Below are positions 54,692 through 63,568 of a stretch of DNA of 64,000 nucleotides, in pieces. The translations under genes were made by a program, and so were the position numbers. The DNA comes from Nocardiopsis_B mangrovi (lineage in GTDB: Bacteria; Actinomycetota; Actinomycetes; Streptosporangiales; Streptosporangiaceae). The stretch lies in assembly GCF_042653925.1 (NCBI RefSeq), contig NZ_JBHSFQ010000029.1, positions 1-64,000 of the forward strand, written 5' to 3'. The notes under the pieces were generated by a model. It saw only the letters and a list, made by a program, of their open reading frames with translations. It made no database searches and had not been told where the DNA came from. Numbering within the stretch: the stretch's first letter is position 1; each line of letters opens with the position of its first letter.

Positions 54692-55515
54692 GGGTACCGG
54701 GTGTGGTTGAGCACGGTCAGCTCGGCCCCCACGAGGTAGTCGGTGATGGTGCCCGGTTCCGTCAGCCGGTCGTAGAAGAGCTTGCCCGTGGACCGCCGCC
54801 GGGCGAAGTCCAGCAGCACCATGCCGACGGCGGGGGCCAGCTTCTCGCGCCACACCAGCAGGTACAGGTCGTCGGCGATCCGGTAATGGGCGCAGGGGTC
54901 GACATCGGCGGCTCCCGCGCCGCCGCCGGACACCACGTGCCAGCAGAAGAGGTGCTCGTTGAGGTAGACGTGCTCCAGGGTGCTGCTGCCGTACGCGCAC
55001 AGCACCCGGCGCCCCACGAGGTCGGTGGAGCGAGGGTGCGGGTCGGCCGGCGGAGGCCGGCCGATGCCCATCCCCCGCACGTCGACGTCGACGGCGCTGA
55101 GGTCGTCGCGGTCGAGGATGCGCTCGTACAGGCCGGCGCGGGCGTCGGCGGCCCCGGGCAGCGCGCTGCGGAGCACCGACGCGCGGGCTCCGGGGACATC
55201 GAGGACCAGGGAGACCGACCGGCTCCGGTCGCCGGGCCGGGACCAGTCGACGTAGAAGACGCCGGGGCGGACCTCGACGGCGCGGTACGCGCTCCGCTGT
55301 GGGGCGCCTTCGCCGTCCTGCCAGGTCAGCTCGGTACCGGTGGTGAAATCCACCCGGAGGCCGGGGCTGCTCGCACCGGGCGCGAAGAGCACCTGCCCGG
55401 TTCCCGCCAGGCGGTCGCTGAGGGGGAGGCGGTTGCCGTCGAATCCCGCGTCGCAGAACTCGTAGGAGAGGTAGAGGGAGCGCAGGTCGGGCGCTGAGGA
55501 GGAGTCGGGGGGCAT
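54688..55515 (-). CDS. MoaF-family protein
   Basis: A 275-residue protein with the two-module layout of MoaF (N-domain VLFAPGASSPGLRVDFTTG and YRAVEVRPGVFYVDW; C-domain HLFCWHVVSGG, YLLVWREKLAPAVGMVLLDF). MoaF proteins are lipocalin-like beta-barrels found beside amine or molybdenum-related operons. A direct molybdopterin role was never settled and here a biosynthetic ligand-binding or isomerase role is equally possible. Start at 55515 (MPPDSSS). It overlaps the flavin oxidase by four bases. Confidence 0.75.
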   Translation of the reverse strand: MPPDSSSAPDLRSLYLSYEFCDAGFDGNRLPLSDRLAGTGQVLFAPGASSPGLRVDFTTGTELTWQDGEGAPQRSAYRAVEVRPGVFYVDWSRPGDRSRSVSLVLDVPGARASVLRSALPGAADARAGLYERILDRDDLSAVDVDVRGMGIGRPPPADPHPRSTDLVGRRVLCAYGSSTLEHVYLNEHLFCWHVVSGGGAGAADVDPCAHYRIADDLYLLVWREKLAPAVGMVLLDFARRRSTGKLFYDRLTEPGTITDYLVGAELTVLNHTRYP

Positions 55516-55559
55516 GATGCGTCTTTCGTCGGTCGTCCGGACCGGTGGTCCGGTGGGTG

Positions 55560-56561
55560 TCAGGCCCCTGCGGCCTGCTCTGCTGAACGCCGCTCCGGGC
55601 TCAGGCGGAAGCGGACGTCGTCGTCGGTCCAGGCGGCCGTGAGGCGGACGTGCTCGCCGGCGGCCAGCGGTGCGGGCCGGGGGAGGCCGAAGAACGCCTG
55701 CGGCCAGTGGCCGCCCGTGCGGCCGGGCGCATTGGTCAGCGATACGTCGTCGGTGAGGTCGAGTTCGAACCAGAACGCGACCCCGTGACAGGTTCCCGGC
55801 GCCGCCACTGGCAGGACCGAGACGCGTTCCCCGGGGAGCAGGTCGTCGCGGCGGAAATCGAAGCCGGCCACGACGTGCTCCCCGGTGAGCCGCCGGTGCG
55901 GGTGCCGGGCGAGCCATACCGGGAAGTAGCCCGGGGTGCGGAAGGCGTTGAAGAGGGAGACGTCGTACCCGCACGCCCGTTCGACGTGGTTCAGCCCGGA
56001 CACGGCGGGGCTGTCCACCAGGGTGGCCACCAGACGGGCGGAGCAGGGGACCATGGCCCCGCCGGGGCGCAGCAGCTCGCGGCGGGCGTGCCGGACGGTG
56101 GGCAGGGTCGCCTCGCCCAAGAGGCCGTAGTCCACGGTCTCGGTGACGATGACGTCCGCGCGCCGGGGCAGGTCCACCCCCACGCGGAGGTCGGTCGAGT
56201 GCTTGGCGACCACGCGCACCGCGGTGCCGTGGCCGTTGGCGGCGACGATCCGCCGCGCCGCGTCGGCGATCGGCGGTACGGCCTCGCAGGAGACCACCGT
56301 TGTCGCGCCGTGGTCGGCGGCGACCATCCCCAGCAGGCCGGTGCCGGCACCGATGTCCAGCACGGTGTGGCCGGGGCGGACCACGCGGCGCAGGGCGTCG
56401 CGGAACCGGTCGTTGCGTTCGGTGTCGTTCACCATGGCGAAATGCCAGCGCGGTACCTGGGAGAGGGTGTCGTGGGGAGAGGGGGTCCCGGGAGCGGCCG
56501 GGATTCCGGGGGGTTCCTGCGCCGTGTTCCTGGGGATGGGGAGACCGTCCGACAACGGCAC
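55560..56561 (-). CDS. PRMT7-like SAM-dependent methyltransferase
   Basis: A 333-residue class I methyltransferase of the protein-arginine type. Motif I is VLDIGAGTGLLGM (residues 67-79). The double-E loop reads TETVDYGLLGE, with Glu141 and Glu150 as in PRMT7 (TELFDTELIGE), the pair that clamps a guanidinium group. KHSTDLRVG and ADVIVTE also match PRMT7. The C-terminal barrel continues to the end. Given an amidinotransferase in the same operon, the likely target is the guanidino group of a small molecule, although a protein target is possible. The start is uncertain: GTG 56561 is too close to GGAGG, and TTG 56555 fits better. Confidence 0.8.
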   Translation of the reverse strand: MPLSDGLPIPRNTAQEPPGIPAAPGTPSPHDTLSQVPRWHFAMVNDTERNDRFRDALRRVVRPGHTVLDIGAGTGLLGMVAADHGATTVVSCEAVPPIADAARRIVAANGHGTAVRVVAKHSTDLRVGVDLPRRADVIVTETVDYGLLGEATLPTVRHARRELLRPGGAMVPCSARLVATLVDSPAVSGLNHVERACGYDVSLFNAFRTPGYFPVWLARHPHRRLTGEHVVAGFDFRRDDLLPGERVSVLPVAAPGTCHGVAFWFELDLTDDVSLTNAPGRTGGHWPQAFFGLPRPAPLAAGEHVRLTAAWTDDDVRFRLSPERRSAEQAAGA

Positions 56562-56826
56562 CTCCGCACGTCGACGAGGTTACTGCTGAAATCCCGATCT
56601 TATTCGCGAGGCCATGGGCGATTCACCGACATTGTACCCGGATGCATTTTTCATAATCTCGGGCAGGTCGCTTGATTCGGGTTTTCCGGCCGCACGGAAA
56701 AGGGTGAATAATTGGTCGTTTCGGCGGTGATAATCCGCGATGTGTGCATTTTTGACGCTATCTGAACCTGGGTGTTCCCCGGTGCCGCCCGCCCTGCGCG
56801 GGTGCGAGCATCGGGCCCGGGCGCTA
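56562..56826. other. AT-rich intergenic region
   Basis: These 265 bases are clearly richer in A and T (about 56585-56760) than the genes around them. They probably hold the promoter of the methyltransferase-led operon on the minus strand and the end of the aldo/keto reductase transcript. No coding sequence was recognised. Confidence 0.5.
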
Positions 56827-57711
56827 TCAGGGCTCGGGGACGTCGATCCAGAAGTCCTCCCGCGTGACGGCCTCGGGTGCGGGGCCGCCGCGCAGGCCGG
56901 TGTCGAGTGCGTCGATGGAGGCGAGCTGGCCGGCGGTGAGCTCGAAGCCGAACACGTCGAAGTTCTCCGCGATCCGCGACGGCGTGACCGACTTCGGAAT
57001 CGCCTGCCGCTCCTGCTGGATGTGCCAGCGGAGCATGACCTGCGCGGGGGTCCTGCCGCAGGCCCGGGCGATCCCGCCGATGACCGGGTCCTCCAGCGTG
57101 GAGCCCGTGCGCCCGGCGCGGTAGAAGGTGATGCCGCCGATCGGCGACCACGCCTGGTCGCGGATCCCGTGCTCGGCGTCGAAGGCGAGCAGCTCGGACT
57201 GGCGGAAGTAGGGGTGCACCTCGATCTGGTTCACCGCGGGCACGACCCCGGTCTCGGCCAGGAGCCGCCTGAGGTGGCCGGGCATGAAGTTGCTGACCCC
57301 GATCGCCCGCACCCTGCCGTCGGCCAGCAGCCGCTCCAGCGCCTGGTAGGCCGCGATGGTGCGGTCGAAGTCGCCCGGCACGGCCTGGTGCAGGATCAGC
57401 AGGTCGATCCGGTCGAGCCCGAGCTTGCCCGCGCTCTTGTCGAAGGCGTGCAGCGTCTCGTCGTACCCGTAGTCGCTGATCCAGACCTTGGTCTCGACGA
57501 AGACCTCCGAGCGGTCGAGGCCGGAGCGGCGGATCGCCGCACCGACCTCGCGCTCGTTGCCGTAGGCGGACGCGGTGTCGACGTGCCGGTAGCCGACCGA
57601 CAGCGCCGTCTCGACGGCGGCCGCGGTCTGCTCCGGCGGGGTCTGGTAGACGCCGAATCCGAGAACCGGCATCTCGACGCCGTTGTTCAGCACAAGGCTG
57701 GGGCTGGTCAC
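56827..57711 (-). CDS. Aldo/keto reductase
   Basis: A 294-residue (alpha/beta)8 oxidoreductase. The N-terminal LNNGVEMPVLGFGVYQTP, HVDTASAYGNE (Asp and Tyr of the tetrad), ETKVWISDYGY (Lys) and DLLILHQAVPGDF (His) are in order, with IPKSVTPSRIAENFDVFGFEL as the NADPH-phosphate site. It reduces aldehydes or ketones with NADPH in the cytosol. It seems separate from the guanidino cluster. The start is taken at GTG 57711 (VTSPSLVLNNG); a longer frame runs to 57858 without a better start. Confidence 0.88.
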   Translation of the reverse strand: MTSPSLVLNNGVEMPVLGFGVYQTPPEQTAAAVETALSVGYRHVDTASAYGNEREVGAAIRRSGLDRSEVFVETKVWISDYGYDETLHAFDKSAGKLGLDRIDLLILHQAVPGDFDRTIAAYQALERLLADGRVRAIGVSNFMPGHLRRLLAETGVVPAVNQIEVHPYFRQSELLAFDAEHGIRDQAWSPIGGITFYRAGRTGSTLEDPVIGGIARACGRTPAQVMLRWHIQQERQAIPKSVTPSRIAENFDVFGFELTAGQLASIDALDTGLRGGPAPEAVTREDFWIDVPEP

Positions 57712-57805
57712 AGCGCCTACGCTAGCCCGGACCACCGCTGCGGCGGCGGGACCGGGGCCCGTGTCGCCGGATCCCCGAAGCCGGCCGTGCGCCGCCCGCC
57801 CCCGG

Positions 57806-60286
57806 CTACCCCCTGTGGTCCCCGGCGACGCGCAGGACGGGGGAGCGGGTGAGGGCACGGTGGTCGAGCGGTTCGGGGGAGGTGACGCGGATGGTGCGGG
57901 TCTCGCCCGGCAGCAGGGTCTCCAGGCACCGGTCCGACTCCGCCGCCGGGTGCAGCCGGTCGGCGAACACGGCCAGGTCGCGCAGCAGCGTGCGGGCGGT
58001 GACGGTCACCTCGTGCCCGCCACCCGTGTCGCGCACCGCCGCGTCGTAGGCGGGCGCGGGATGGCGCAGGTGGCGGTCCTCCGTGAAGAACCACAGGGCG
58101 CGCCGCTCCCCGGCGTCGGCGACCAGGAACTCCGTGGCGGGGTCGGCGCCGATGAAGGCCGCGGGGACCGCCGCAGCGGCGGTGGCGCGCGCGGCCGCCG
58201 CCAGCGGCAGCACCGCCTCGGCGGCCCGCGCGCCGTCGGCCGACATCCGGCGCAGCCGGACCTCGGCCGTCCACGGCTCCGCCGCGTCGTTGACCGCGAT
58301 CACCGACAGCCCGCCGTCGCGGGGCTGGATGGTCAGCAGCCGGTCGGCGTAGGCCGCGCGCAGCGCGTACCACAGGGGCTTGCGGTGCTCCGCGGAGTCG
58401 ACCGCGGACCACGAGGTCACCGGCCAGCAGTCGTTGAGCTGCCACACGATGGTCCCCATGCAGCGCGGCCGGTGGCTGCGCCAGTGCTCGATCCCGGTGC
58501 GGATGGCCCGTGCCTGGACGACCTGGGCCAGGTAGTGCCAGTCGTCGACGCCCGTGACGGTCCCGAAGTGCGCGGTCAGGCCGCGCTCCAACTTGCCGTT
58601 GCCGTCCTGCGCCTTCTGGTGGTGCAGCACGCCGGGGGAGTCGGGGGCCAGCGGGGAGTCGTGCACCGCCGCCGTCAGCGTGGCCCACGCCGGCGGCGCC
58701 TGCCAGCCGAACTCCGAGACGAACCGCGGCACGTGCTCCCGGTAGGTGGTGAAATCGCGCCGGTTCCACTGCTCCCACAGGTGTACGCAGCCGTGGTCGT
58801 CGTCGAGCGAGTCGTGCGCGGGCCCGGTGGAGAACGGGGTGCCCGGCACATAGGGGCGCGTGGGGTCGAGTTCGGCCACGACGGCGGGCAGCAGCTCCTC
58901 GTAGTAGTGCGCGCCCCAGGGCCGCCCGGCCAGGGCCTCCTCCCACCCCCAGTGGTGGCGCCCCATGTAGTTCTCGTTGTTGCCGCACCACACGGCGAGG
59001 CTGGGGTGGGCCGCCAGCCGCGTCACGTTGTGCCGCGCCTCGGCCTCGACCTCGGCGCGGGTGCCGCCGTCCTCGGGGTAGGCGCCGCACGCGAACAGGA
59101 AGTCCTGCCAGACCAGCACGCCGTTGCGGTCGCACGCGGCGTAGAAGTCGTCGCTCTCGTAGATCCCGCCGCCCCACACCCGCAGCAGGTCGATGCCGGC
59201 GTCGCGCGCCTGGACCACCCGCCGCTCGTAGCGGCCGGCGTCCACGCGCGTGGGGAAGCAGTCGTCGGGGATCCAGTTCGCGCCGCGAACGAACATCGGG
59301 GTGCCGTTCACCACCACCGTGAACTCGGCGCCGATGGCATCGGCGCCCCGGCGCAGCTCGATGTCGCGGAACCCGATCTCCCGGCTCCAGGTGTCGAGCA
59401 CGGTGCCGTCGGCCGCCTCCAGCCACACCTCCAGCCGCGACAGCGGCTGCCCGCCCAGGCTGTGCGGCCACCACAGCCGGGGGTCGGGAACGCGCAGCCC
59501 GACCGCGGCCTCGGCGCCCGTCCTGTCGCCCGCGGGCACGGGGGCCGCCGCCTCCACGCCGTCGACCCGCGCGCGCAGCACGAGCGGGTCCGGGTCCCCT
59601 CCCGCGGATCCGGCCCGCGCCACCGCCGCCCGGACCTCCACCGTGCCCGCGCCGCCGGCGACGCCGACCAGCGGCCGTACCCCCGACAGCCGTGCGGTGT
59701 CCCACACGTGCAGGCCGCACCGCTTCCACAGCCCCGCGGTGACCAGCGCCGGCCCCCAGTCCCAGCCGAAGTTGCACGCCGTCTTGCGGATGAAGGTGTA
59801 GGGCTGGTCGTTGCCGCCGGAGGGCAGGTCGCCCAGTTCGGCGCGGCGGGCCTCGGCGTGCCGGATCGCCGACCGGAAGGTGACCGAGAGCGTGTTGCGG
59901 CCCGCGCGCAGCCGGGCGCCGACGTCGAACCGGTGGGGCCGGTGCATGTTGGACGTCGACCCCAGCGCTTCGCCGTTCAGTTCGATCTCGGCCACCGTGT
60001 CCAAGCCCGCGAAGACGAGTTCGGCGACCGATCCGGCGGCGAAGGCGGCCTCAGGGGCGTCGAAGGAGGTCGCGTAGTGCCAGTCGGCGTGCCCCATCCA
60101 GGCGACGTCGTCCTCGTTGCGGTCCAGGTAGGGGTCGGGGATCAGCCCGGCGCGCAGGAGGTCGGTGTGCACGCAGCCGGGCACCTCCGCCGCCACGCCC
60201 TCGGCCAGCGCCGCCGCGATGTCCGGGGGGACCGCGGCCTCACCGGTGGGTCGGACGGTCCAGCCGGAGTGCAGGTCGAACCACAC
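57806..60286 (-). CDS. GH2 beta-mannosidase
   Basis: An 826-residue glycoside hydrolase family 2 protein. The N-terminal jelly-roll (DLHSGWTVRPTGE, ADWHYATSFD, GLDTVAEIELNGEALGSTSNMHR) is followed by an immunoglobulin-like domain and the TIM barrel. Glu438 in CGNNENYMG is the acid/base and Glu525 in VSEFGWQ the nucleophile. CNFGWDWGPAL is typical of beta-mannosidases (EC 3.2.1.25). There is no secretion signal, so it cleaves imported manno-oligosaccharides in the cytosol. GTG 60286 is preceded by AAAGGA. It is divergent from a LacI regulator with an operator between. Confidence 0.9.
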   Translation of the reverse strand: MWFDLHSGWTVRPTGEAAVPPDIAAALAEGVAAEVPGCVHTDLLRAGLIPDPYLDRNEDDVAWMGHADWHYATSFDAPEAAFAAGSVAELVFAGLDTVAEIELNGEALGSTSNMHRPHRFDVGARLRAGRNTLSVTFRSAIRHAEARRAELGDLPSGGNDQPYTFIRKTACNFGWDWGPALVTAGLWKRCGLHVWDTARLSGVRPLVGVAGGAGTVEVRAAVARAGSAGGDPDPLVLRARVDGVEAAAPVPAGDRTGAEAAVGLRVPDPRLWWPHSLGGQPLSRLEVWLEAADGTVLDTWSREIGFRDIELRRGADAIGAEFTVVVNGTPMFVRGANWIPDDCFPTRVDAGRYERRVVQARDAGIDLLRVWGGGIYESDDFYAACDRNGVLVWQDFLFACGAYPEDGGTRAEVEAEARHNVTRLAAHPSLAVWCGNNENYMGRHHWGWEEALAGRPWGAHYYEELLPAVVAELDPTRPYVPGTPFSTGPAHDSLDDDHGCVHLWEQWNRRDFTTYREHVPRFVSEFGWQAPPAWATLTAAVHDSPLAPDSPGVLHHQKAQDGNGKLERGLTAHFGTVTGVDDWHYLAQVVQARAIRTGIEHWRSHRPRCMGTIVWQLNDCWPVTSWSAVDSAEHRKPLWYALRAAYADRLLTIQPRDGGLSVIAVNDAAEPWTAEVRLRRMSADGARAAEAVLPLAAAARATAAAAVPAAFIGADPATEFLVADAGERRALWFFTEDRHLRHPAPAYDAAVRDTGGGHEVTVTARTLLRDLAVFADRLHPAAESDRCLETLLPGETRTIRVTSPEPLDHRALTRSPVLRVAGDHRG

Positions 60287-60714
60287 AGGGGGGTGTCCTT
60301 TCGTCGTGGGGCGCCGGCGCCCGGCCGACCGGCCATCGGGCCGGGTCCGGGGGCGGGTCCATCGCGTTCGGGTGATCGGGCCGCCCGTGGAGGGGCCAGC
60401 ACTTCCGGGCGGCCGGCGGGATCGGGCAGGGGTGCCCGGCCGGTCCGCAGGCGCCGCGGACAAGAGGGGAGTCGTCGTGGAGGGAGCGCGGAGGAGTGGG
60501 GGCGGACCGGGCCGGGGCCGACTGGGGCCGATGACGGTTCTGAAGCGCTTAAGTCATCATCGGCAGCCCGCCGTGTTTCGTCAACACCGGTTCCACCCGC
60601 GCGGTCACGCTGCGTTCCCCTCCCCGGCGGCCCGGCCGCGGGCAACGACCCGCGGCCGGCCGGCGCCGCCCGCTCGGCTATCCTGTGGGCCTCCCGACAC
60701 GGACAGGGGGCGGG
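60287..60714. promoter_or_regulatory. Divergent control region of the beta-mannosidase and LacI genes
   Basis: These 428 bases hold a LacI-type operator, AAGCGCTT (60543-60550, near-palindromic over 12 bases), and a TATCCT -10 (60679-60684) suited to the LacI gene. The rest is GC-rich and shows no gene. Confidence 0.6.
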
Positions 60715-61764
60715 GTGCGGCGGCTGACCATTGCCGACATCGCCGAGGCGGCGGGGGTCTCGACCGGATCGGTCTCCTACGCGCTCAACGGCAAGCCCGG
60801 CGTCGCCCCCGAGACCCGCGCGCGCATCCTGCGCATCGCGGGCGACCTCGGCTGGCGGCCCAGCGCAGCGGCGCGCGCCCTGACCGGCGGGCGCAGCGGC
60901 GCCATCGGCCTGGTCGTCGACCGCCCCGCGCACGTGCTCGGCATCGAGCCCTTCTTCATGCAGCTCGTCTCCGGCATCCAGGCCGAGCTGGGGCCGCGCT
61001 CGCGCACCTCGCTGCTGCTCCAGGTCATCGACGACCGCCGAGCCGAGCTCGACACCTATCGCGACTGGTGGGCGGAGCGGCGCGTCGACGGCGTGCTCCT
61101 GGTCGACCTGCGCGCCGGCGACCCGCGGGTGGACCTGGTCGCCGACATCGGCCTGCCCGCGGTGGCGCTGGGCCCGCCGGCGCCCGGCGCGGGCCTGCCG
61201 TGCGTGTGGAGCGACGACGCCGCCGGGGTCCGCGCGGCGGTGGGCCACCTCGCGGCCCTCGGTCACCGGCGCATCGCCCGGGTCGCCGGCCCGCCCGCGC
61301 TCCTGCACACCCGCGACCGCGACACCGCGTTCGCCGAGGCCGCCCTGGACGCCGGCCTCGACCGGCCGCCGGTCGTGCACACGGACTACACCGGCGAGGA
61401 CGGGGCACGCGCCACCCGGCGCCTGCTCACGCGCCCCGGCCGCCCCACCGCCCTGGTCTTCGACAACGACGTCATGGCGCTGGCCGCCCTGGGGGCCGCC
61501 CACGAACTGGGCATCGGCGTTCCCGATCAGCTCTCCGTCATCGCCTGGGACGACTCCCCGCTGTGCGGGCTGGCCCGCCCCGCCCTGACCGCCGTCGCCC
61601 GCGACATCCCCGAGCACGGCCGCCGCGCGGCCGCGTCCCTGCTCCGCCTGATCGCCGGCGAACCGGCCGCCCACGTTCCCACACCGCTGCCGGTCCTGAC
61701 CCGGCGGGCCAGCACCGCCCCGCCGCCCCCGGAACCCGGCGGCGGCGAGCCGGGAACCGGTTGA
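60715..61764 (+). CDS. LacI-family transcriptional regulator
   Basis: A 349-residue LacI/GalR protein. The HTH and hinge are VRRLTIADIAEAAGVSTGSVSYALNGKPGVAPETRARI (residues 1-40) with RPSAAARALTGGRSGAIGLVV at the hinge. The periplasmic-binding-like core starts near 60 and carries ALGHRRIARVAG and VIAWDDSPLCGLARPALT, sugar-contacting segments. It should repress the divergent beta-mannosidase gene until a manno-disaccharide binds. The GTG at 60715 was chosen over an ATG at 60685 because LacI proteins begin close to the HTH. Confidence 0.88.
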   Translation: MRRLTIADIAEAAGVSTGSVSYALNGKPGVAPETRARILRIAGDLGWRPSAAARALTGGRSGAIGLVVDRPAHVLGIEPFFMQLVSGIQAELGPRSRTSLLLQVIDDRRAELDTYRDWWAERRVDGVLLVDLRAGDPRVDLVADIGLPAVALGPPAPGAGLPCVWSDDAAGVRAAVGHLAALGHRRIARVAGPPALLHTRDRDTAFAEAALDAGLDRPPVVHTDYTGEDGARATRRLLTRPGRPTALVFDNDVMALAALGAAHELGIGVPDQLSVIAWDDSPLCGLARPALTAVARDIPEHGRRAAASLLRLIAGEPAAHVPTPLPVLTRRASTAPPPPEPGGGEPGTG

Positions 61765-61787
61765 TCCGGGGCACCGAGTGTGGTCGC

Positions 61788-62306
61788 ATGGCCGGCGTGA
61801 CGATGGCACCCGTCCCCGCCGACCCGGCCGACGCGCCCGCTCTGGCGGCGCTGCGCGACCAGGCGGCGCGCTGGCAGCTCGACCGGGGGATCGAGCAGTG
61901 GCGGCCCGGTGAGGTCCCCGCCGCGGCCTTCGCCGACCAGGCGCGGGCGGGGGAGCTGTTCGTGCTCCGCGACCCGGCCGGCCTCGTCGGCGCCGTCCGG
62001 GTGGTCTGGGCCGACCCCGGCATCTGGGGCGACCCCGCCGCCGTGGGGCCCGCCGGGTACGTACACGGGCTGATGGTCGCCCGCTCCCACACCGGCCGGG
62101 GCATCGGCGCCGGGCTGCTCGACTGGGCCGAGCGGCGCGTGCGCGCGGCGGGCCGGGACACCGTGCGCCTGGACTGCGTGGCGGGCAACCGGCCGCTGCG
62201 CCGCTACTACCGGGACCGCGGCTACCGCGAGGTCGGCCGCGCCACCTTTCCCGGAGGCGAGCTGCTGCCGTGCACCCTGTTCGAGAAGGCCCTGGGGCCG
62301 CCGTAG
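61788..62306 (+). CDS. GNAT-family N-acetyltransferase
   Basis: A 172-residue acetyltransferase. The acetyl-CoA pyrophosphate loop is HTGRGIGAGLLDWAERRV, preceded by the beta-4 VHGLMVARS, and the C-terminal RLDCVAGNRPLRRYYRDRGYREVGR is a typical motif B. The substrate is unknown. It lies 23 bases after the LacI gene on the same strand and may be co-transcribed. ATG 61803 is an alternative start. Confidence 0.82.
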   Translation: MAGVTMAPVPADPADAPALAALRDQAARWQLDRGIEQWRPGEVPAAAFADQARAGELFVLRDPAGLVGAVRVVWADPGIWGDPAAVGPAGYVHGLMVARSHTGRGIGAGLLDWAERRVRAAGRDTVRLDCVAGNRPLRRYYRDRGYREVGRATFPGGELLPCTLFEKALGPP

Positions 62307-62399
62307 GGCGCCTCCAGGGCCGGCCGGGGCCCGGAGCGGGCGCGCCGCGGCCCGCCCGTTCCGGTCCGGCGTACTCCCGAATGCGGGGACGGCGTGCTC

Positions 62400-63425
62400 T
62401 CAGGACGCAGGCGGGGCCACCAGCCCCTCCGGGGTGCGCCCCGCCAGGAAGTCGGCCACCGCGCCGGCCGCCAGCGCCGCCGCCCGCTCGGCCGTCTGGC
62501 GCGTGGCCCCGGCGAGGTGCGGGGTGAGGACCACGTTGGGCGACGACCGCAGAGGCGAGTCCGCGGCCAGGGGCTCCTCGGGGAAGACGTCGAAGCCGGC
62601 GGCGGCGAGGTGGCCCGACGCCAGCGCCCCGGTGACAGCGCCGTAGTCCAGGAGGCCGCCGCGCGCGGTGTTCACCAGCACCGCGCCCCGGGGCAGAGCG
62701 GCGATCTCCGCCGCCCCGATGAGGCCGCGGGTGTCCGCGGTCAGGCGGGCGTGCAGGCTCAGCGCGCCGACGCGCGGCAGCAGCTCCGCCAAGGGGACCT
62801 GCTCGACGAAGGGGTCCATCGCAGCGGGATCGGCGTAGGGGTCGGCCACCAGCACGCGCGCGTCGAAGGCGTGCAGCACCCGCGCGACCCGCCGTCCGAT
62901 CGCGCCGTAGCCCACCAGCCCGACCGCCGCGCCGCCCAGCTCCCGGCCGCACTCCTCGAACGCGTACAGGTCGCTGCGCCATTCGCCCGCCAGCACGCCG
63001 GCGTGCGTGCGCGGGATCGCCCGCATGGCCGCCAGCAGCAGCGCGATGGTGTGCTCGGCCGCGGCTACCGCGTTGCGGCCCGGGGTCGCGACGACCGCGA
63101 TCCCCCGCTCGGCGGCGGCCGCGGTGTTGATGTTCACCGGCCCGCCGCGGCAGCACACGATCAGCTTGAGGGCGTCGGCCGCCTCCAGCACCCGTTCGGT
63201 GAACGGCCCCATCTGGGTCACGGCGACCTCGACGCCGGGCAGCGCCGCGATCAGCGCGTCCTCGGCGTCGGACGCCTCGTCGACCTCGGCGACCCTCCCG
63301 AACGGGGTGAGCGGCCACGGCAGGGTGACCTCCGACAGCTCCAGGGGCGCGTCGACCCGCGCGCGCAGGGCGTCGGCCAGGAGCGGGTTGAGGACGAAGT
63401 GGTCGCCCGCGGTGAGGACCTTCAC
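62400..63425 (-). CDS. D-2-hydroxyacid dehydrogenase (phosphoglycerate dehydrogenase-like)
   Basis: A 341-residue NAD-dependent 2-hydroxyacid dehydrogenase. CRGGPVNINTAAAAERGIAVVATPGRNAVAAAEHTIALLLA opens the cofactor side, the Rossmann motif is GLVGYGAIGRRV, and VNTARGGLLDYGAV supplies the catalytic Arg. The Glu is in DVFPEEPL and the His in LTPHLAGAT. It is like SerA-type or hydroxypyruvate reductases without an ACT domain. The GTG at 63425 was preferred over an ATG at 63536, whose extra 37 residues are encoded by mobile-element DNA. It may have lost its original promoter to that element. Confidence 0.85.
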   Translation of the reverse strand: MKVLTAGDHFVLNPLLADALRARVDAPLELSEVTLPWPLTPFGRVAEVDEASDAEDALIAALPGVEVAVTQMGPFTERVLEAADALKLIVCCRGGPVNINTAAAAERGIAVVATPGRNAVAAAEHTIALLLAAMRAIPRTHAGVLAGEWRSDLYAFEECGRELGGAAVGLVGYGAIGRRVARVLHAFDARVLVADPYADPAAMDPFVEQVPLAELLPRVGALSLHARLTADTRGLIGAAEIAALPRGAVLVNTARGGLLDYGAVTGALASGHLAAAGFDVFPEEPLAADSPLRSSPNVVLTPHLAGATRQTAERAAALAAGAVADFLAGRTPEGLVAPPAS

Positions 63426-63439
63426 CTGTTTTCTTGCCA

Positions 63440-63478
63440 GGAAGCCCGGGGCTTCAGCCCCAGGAGGAATGGCTTTCC
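63440..63478 (+). mobile_element. Left-end hairpin of an IS200/IS605-type element
   Basis: A compound hairpin: outer arms GGAAGCC and GGCTTTCC (63440-63446, 63471-63478) around a perfect GGGGCT/AGCCCC stem (63448-63453, 63456-63461). Subterminal imperfect palindromes of this type mark the ends of IS605-family elements. It lies 15 bases from the dehydrogenase start and about 90 bases before tnpB. The exact end was not defined. Confidence 0.55.
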
Positions 63479-63568
63479 CGGAGCGGAGCCGCGCAGCGGC
63501 GGAGTTCTCTTCGTCGTATTGTGAAGACAAGGTCACTTCCGGTGATCGGTCGTACTAGGGTGCTCTGC

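Noticed and set aside
57717..59777. 686-codon frame in the beta-mannosidase gene
   Set aside because: It is an alternative frame of the same strand with Arg/Gly/Ala-rich content and no domains.
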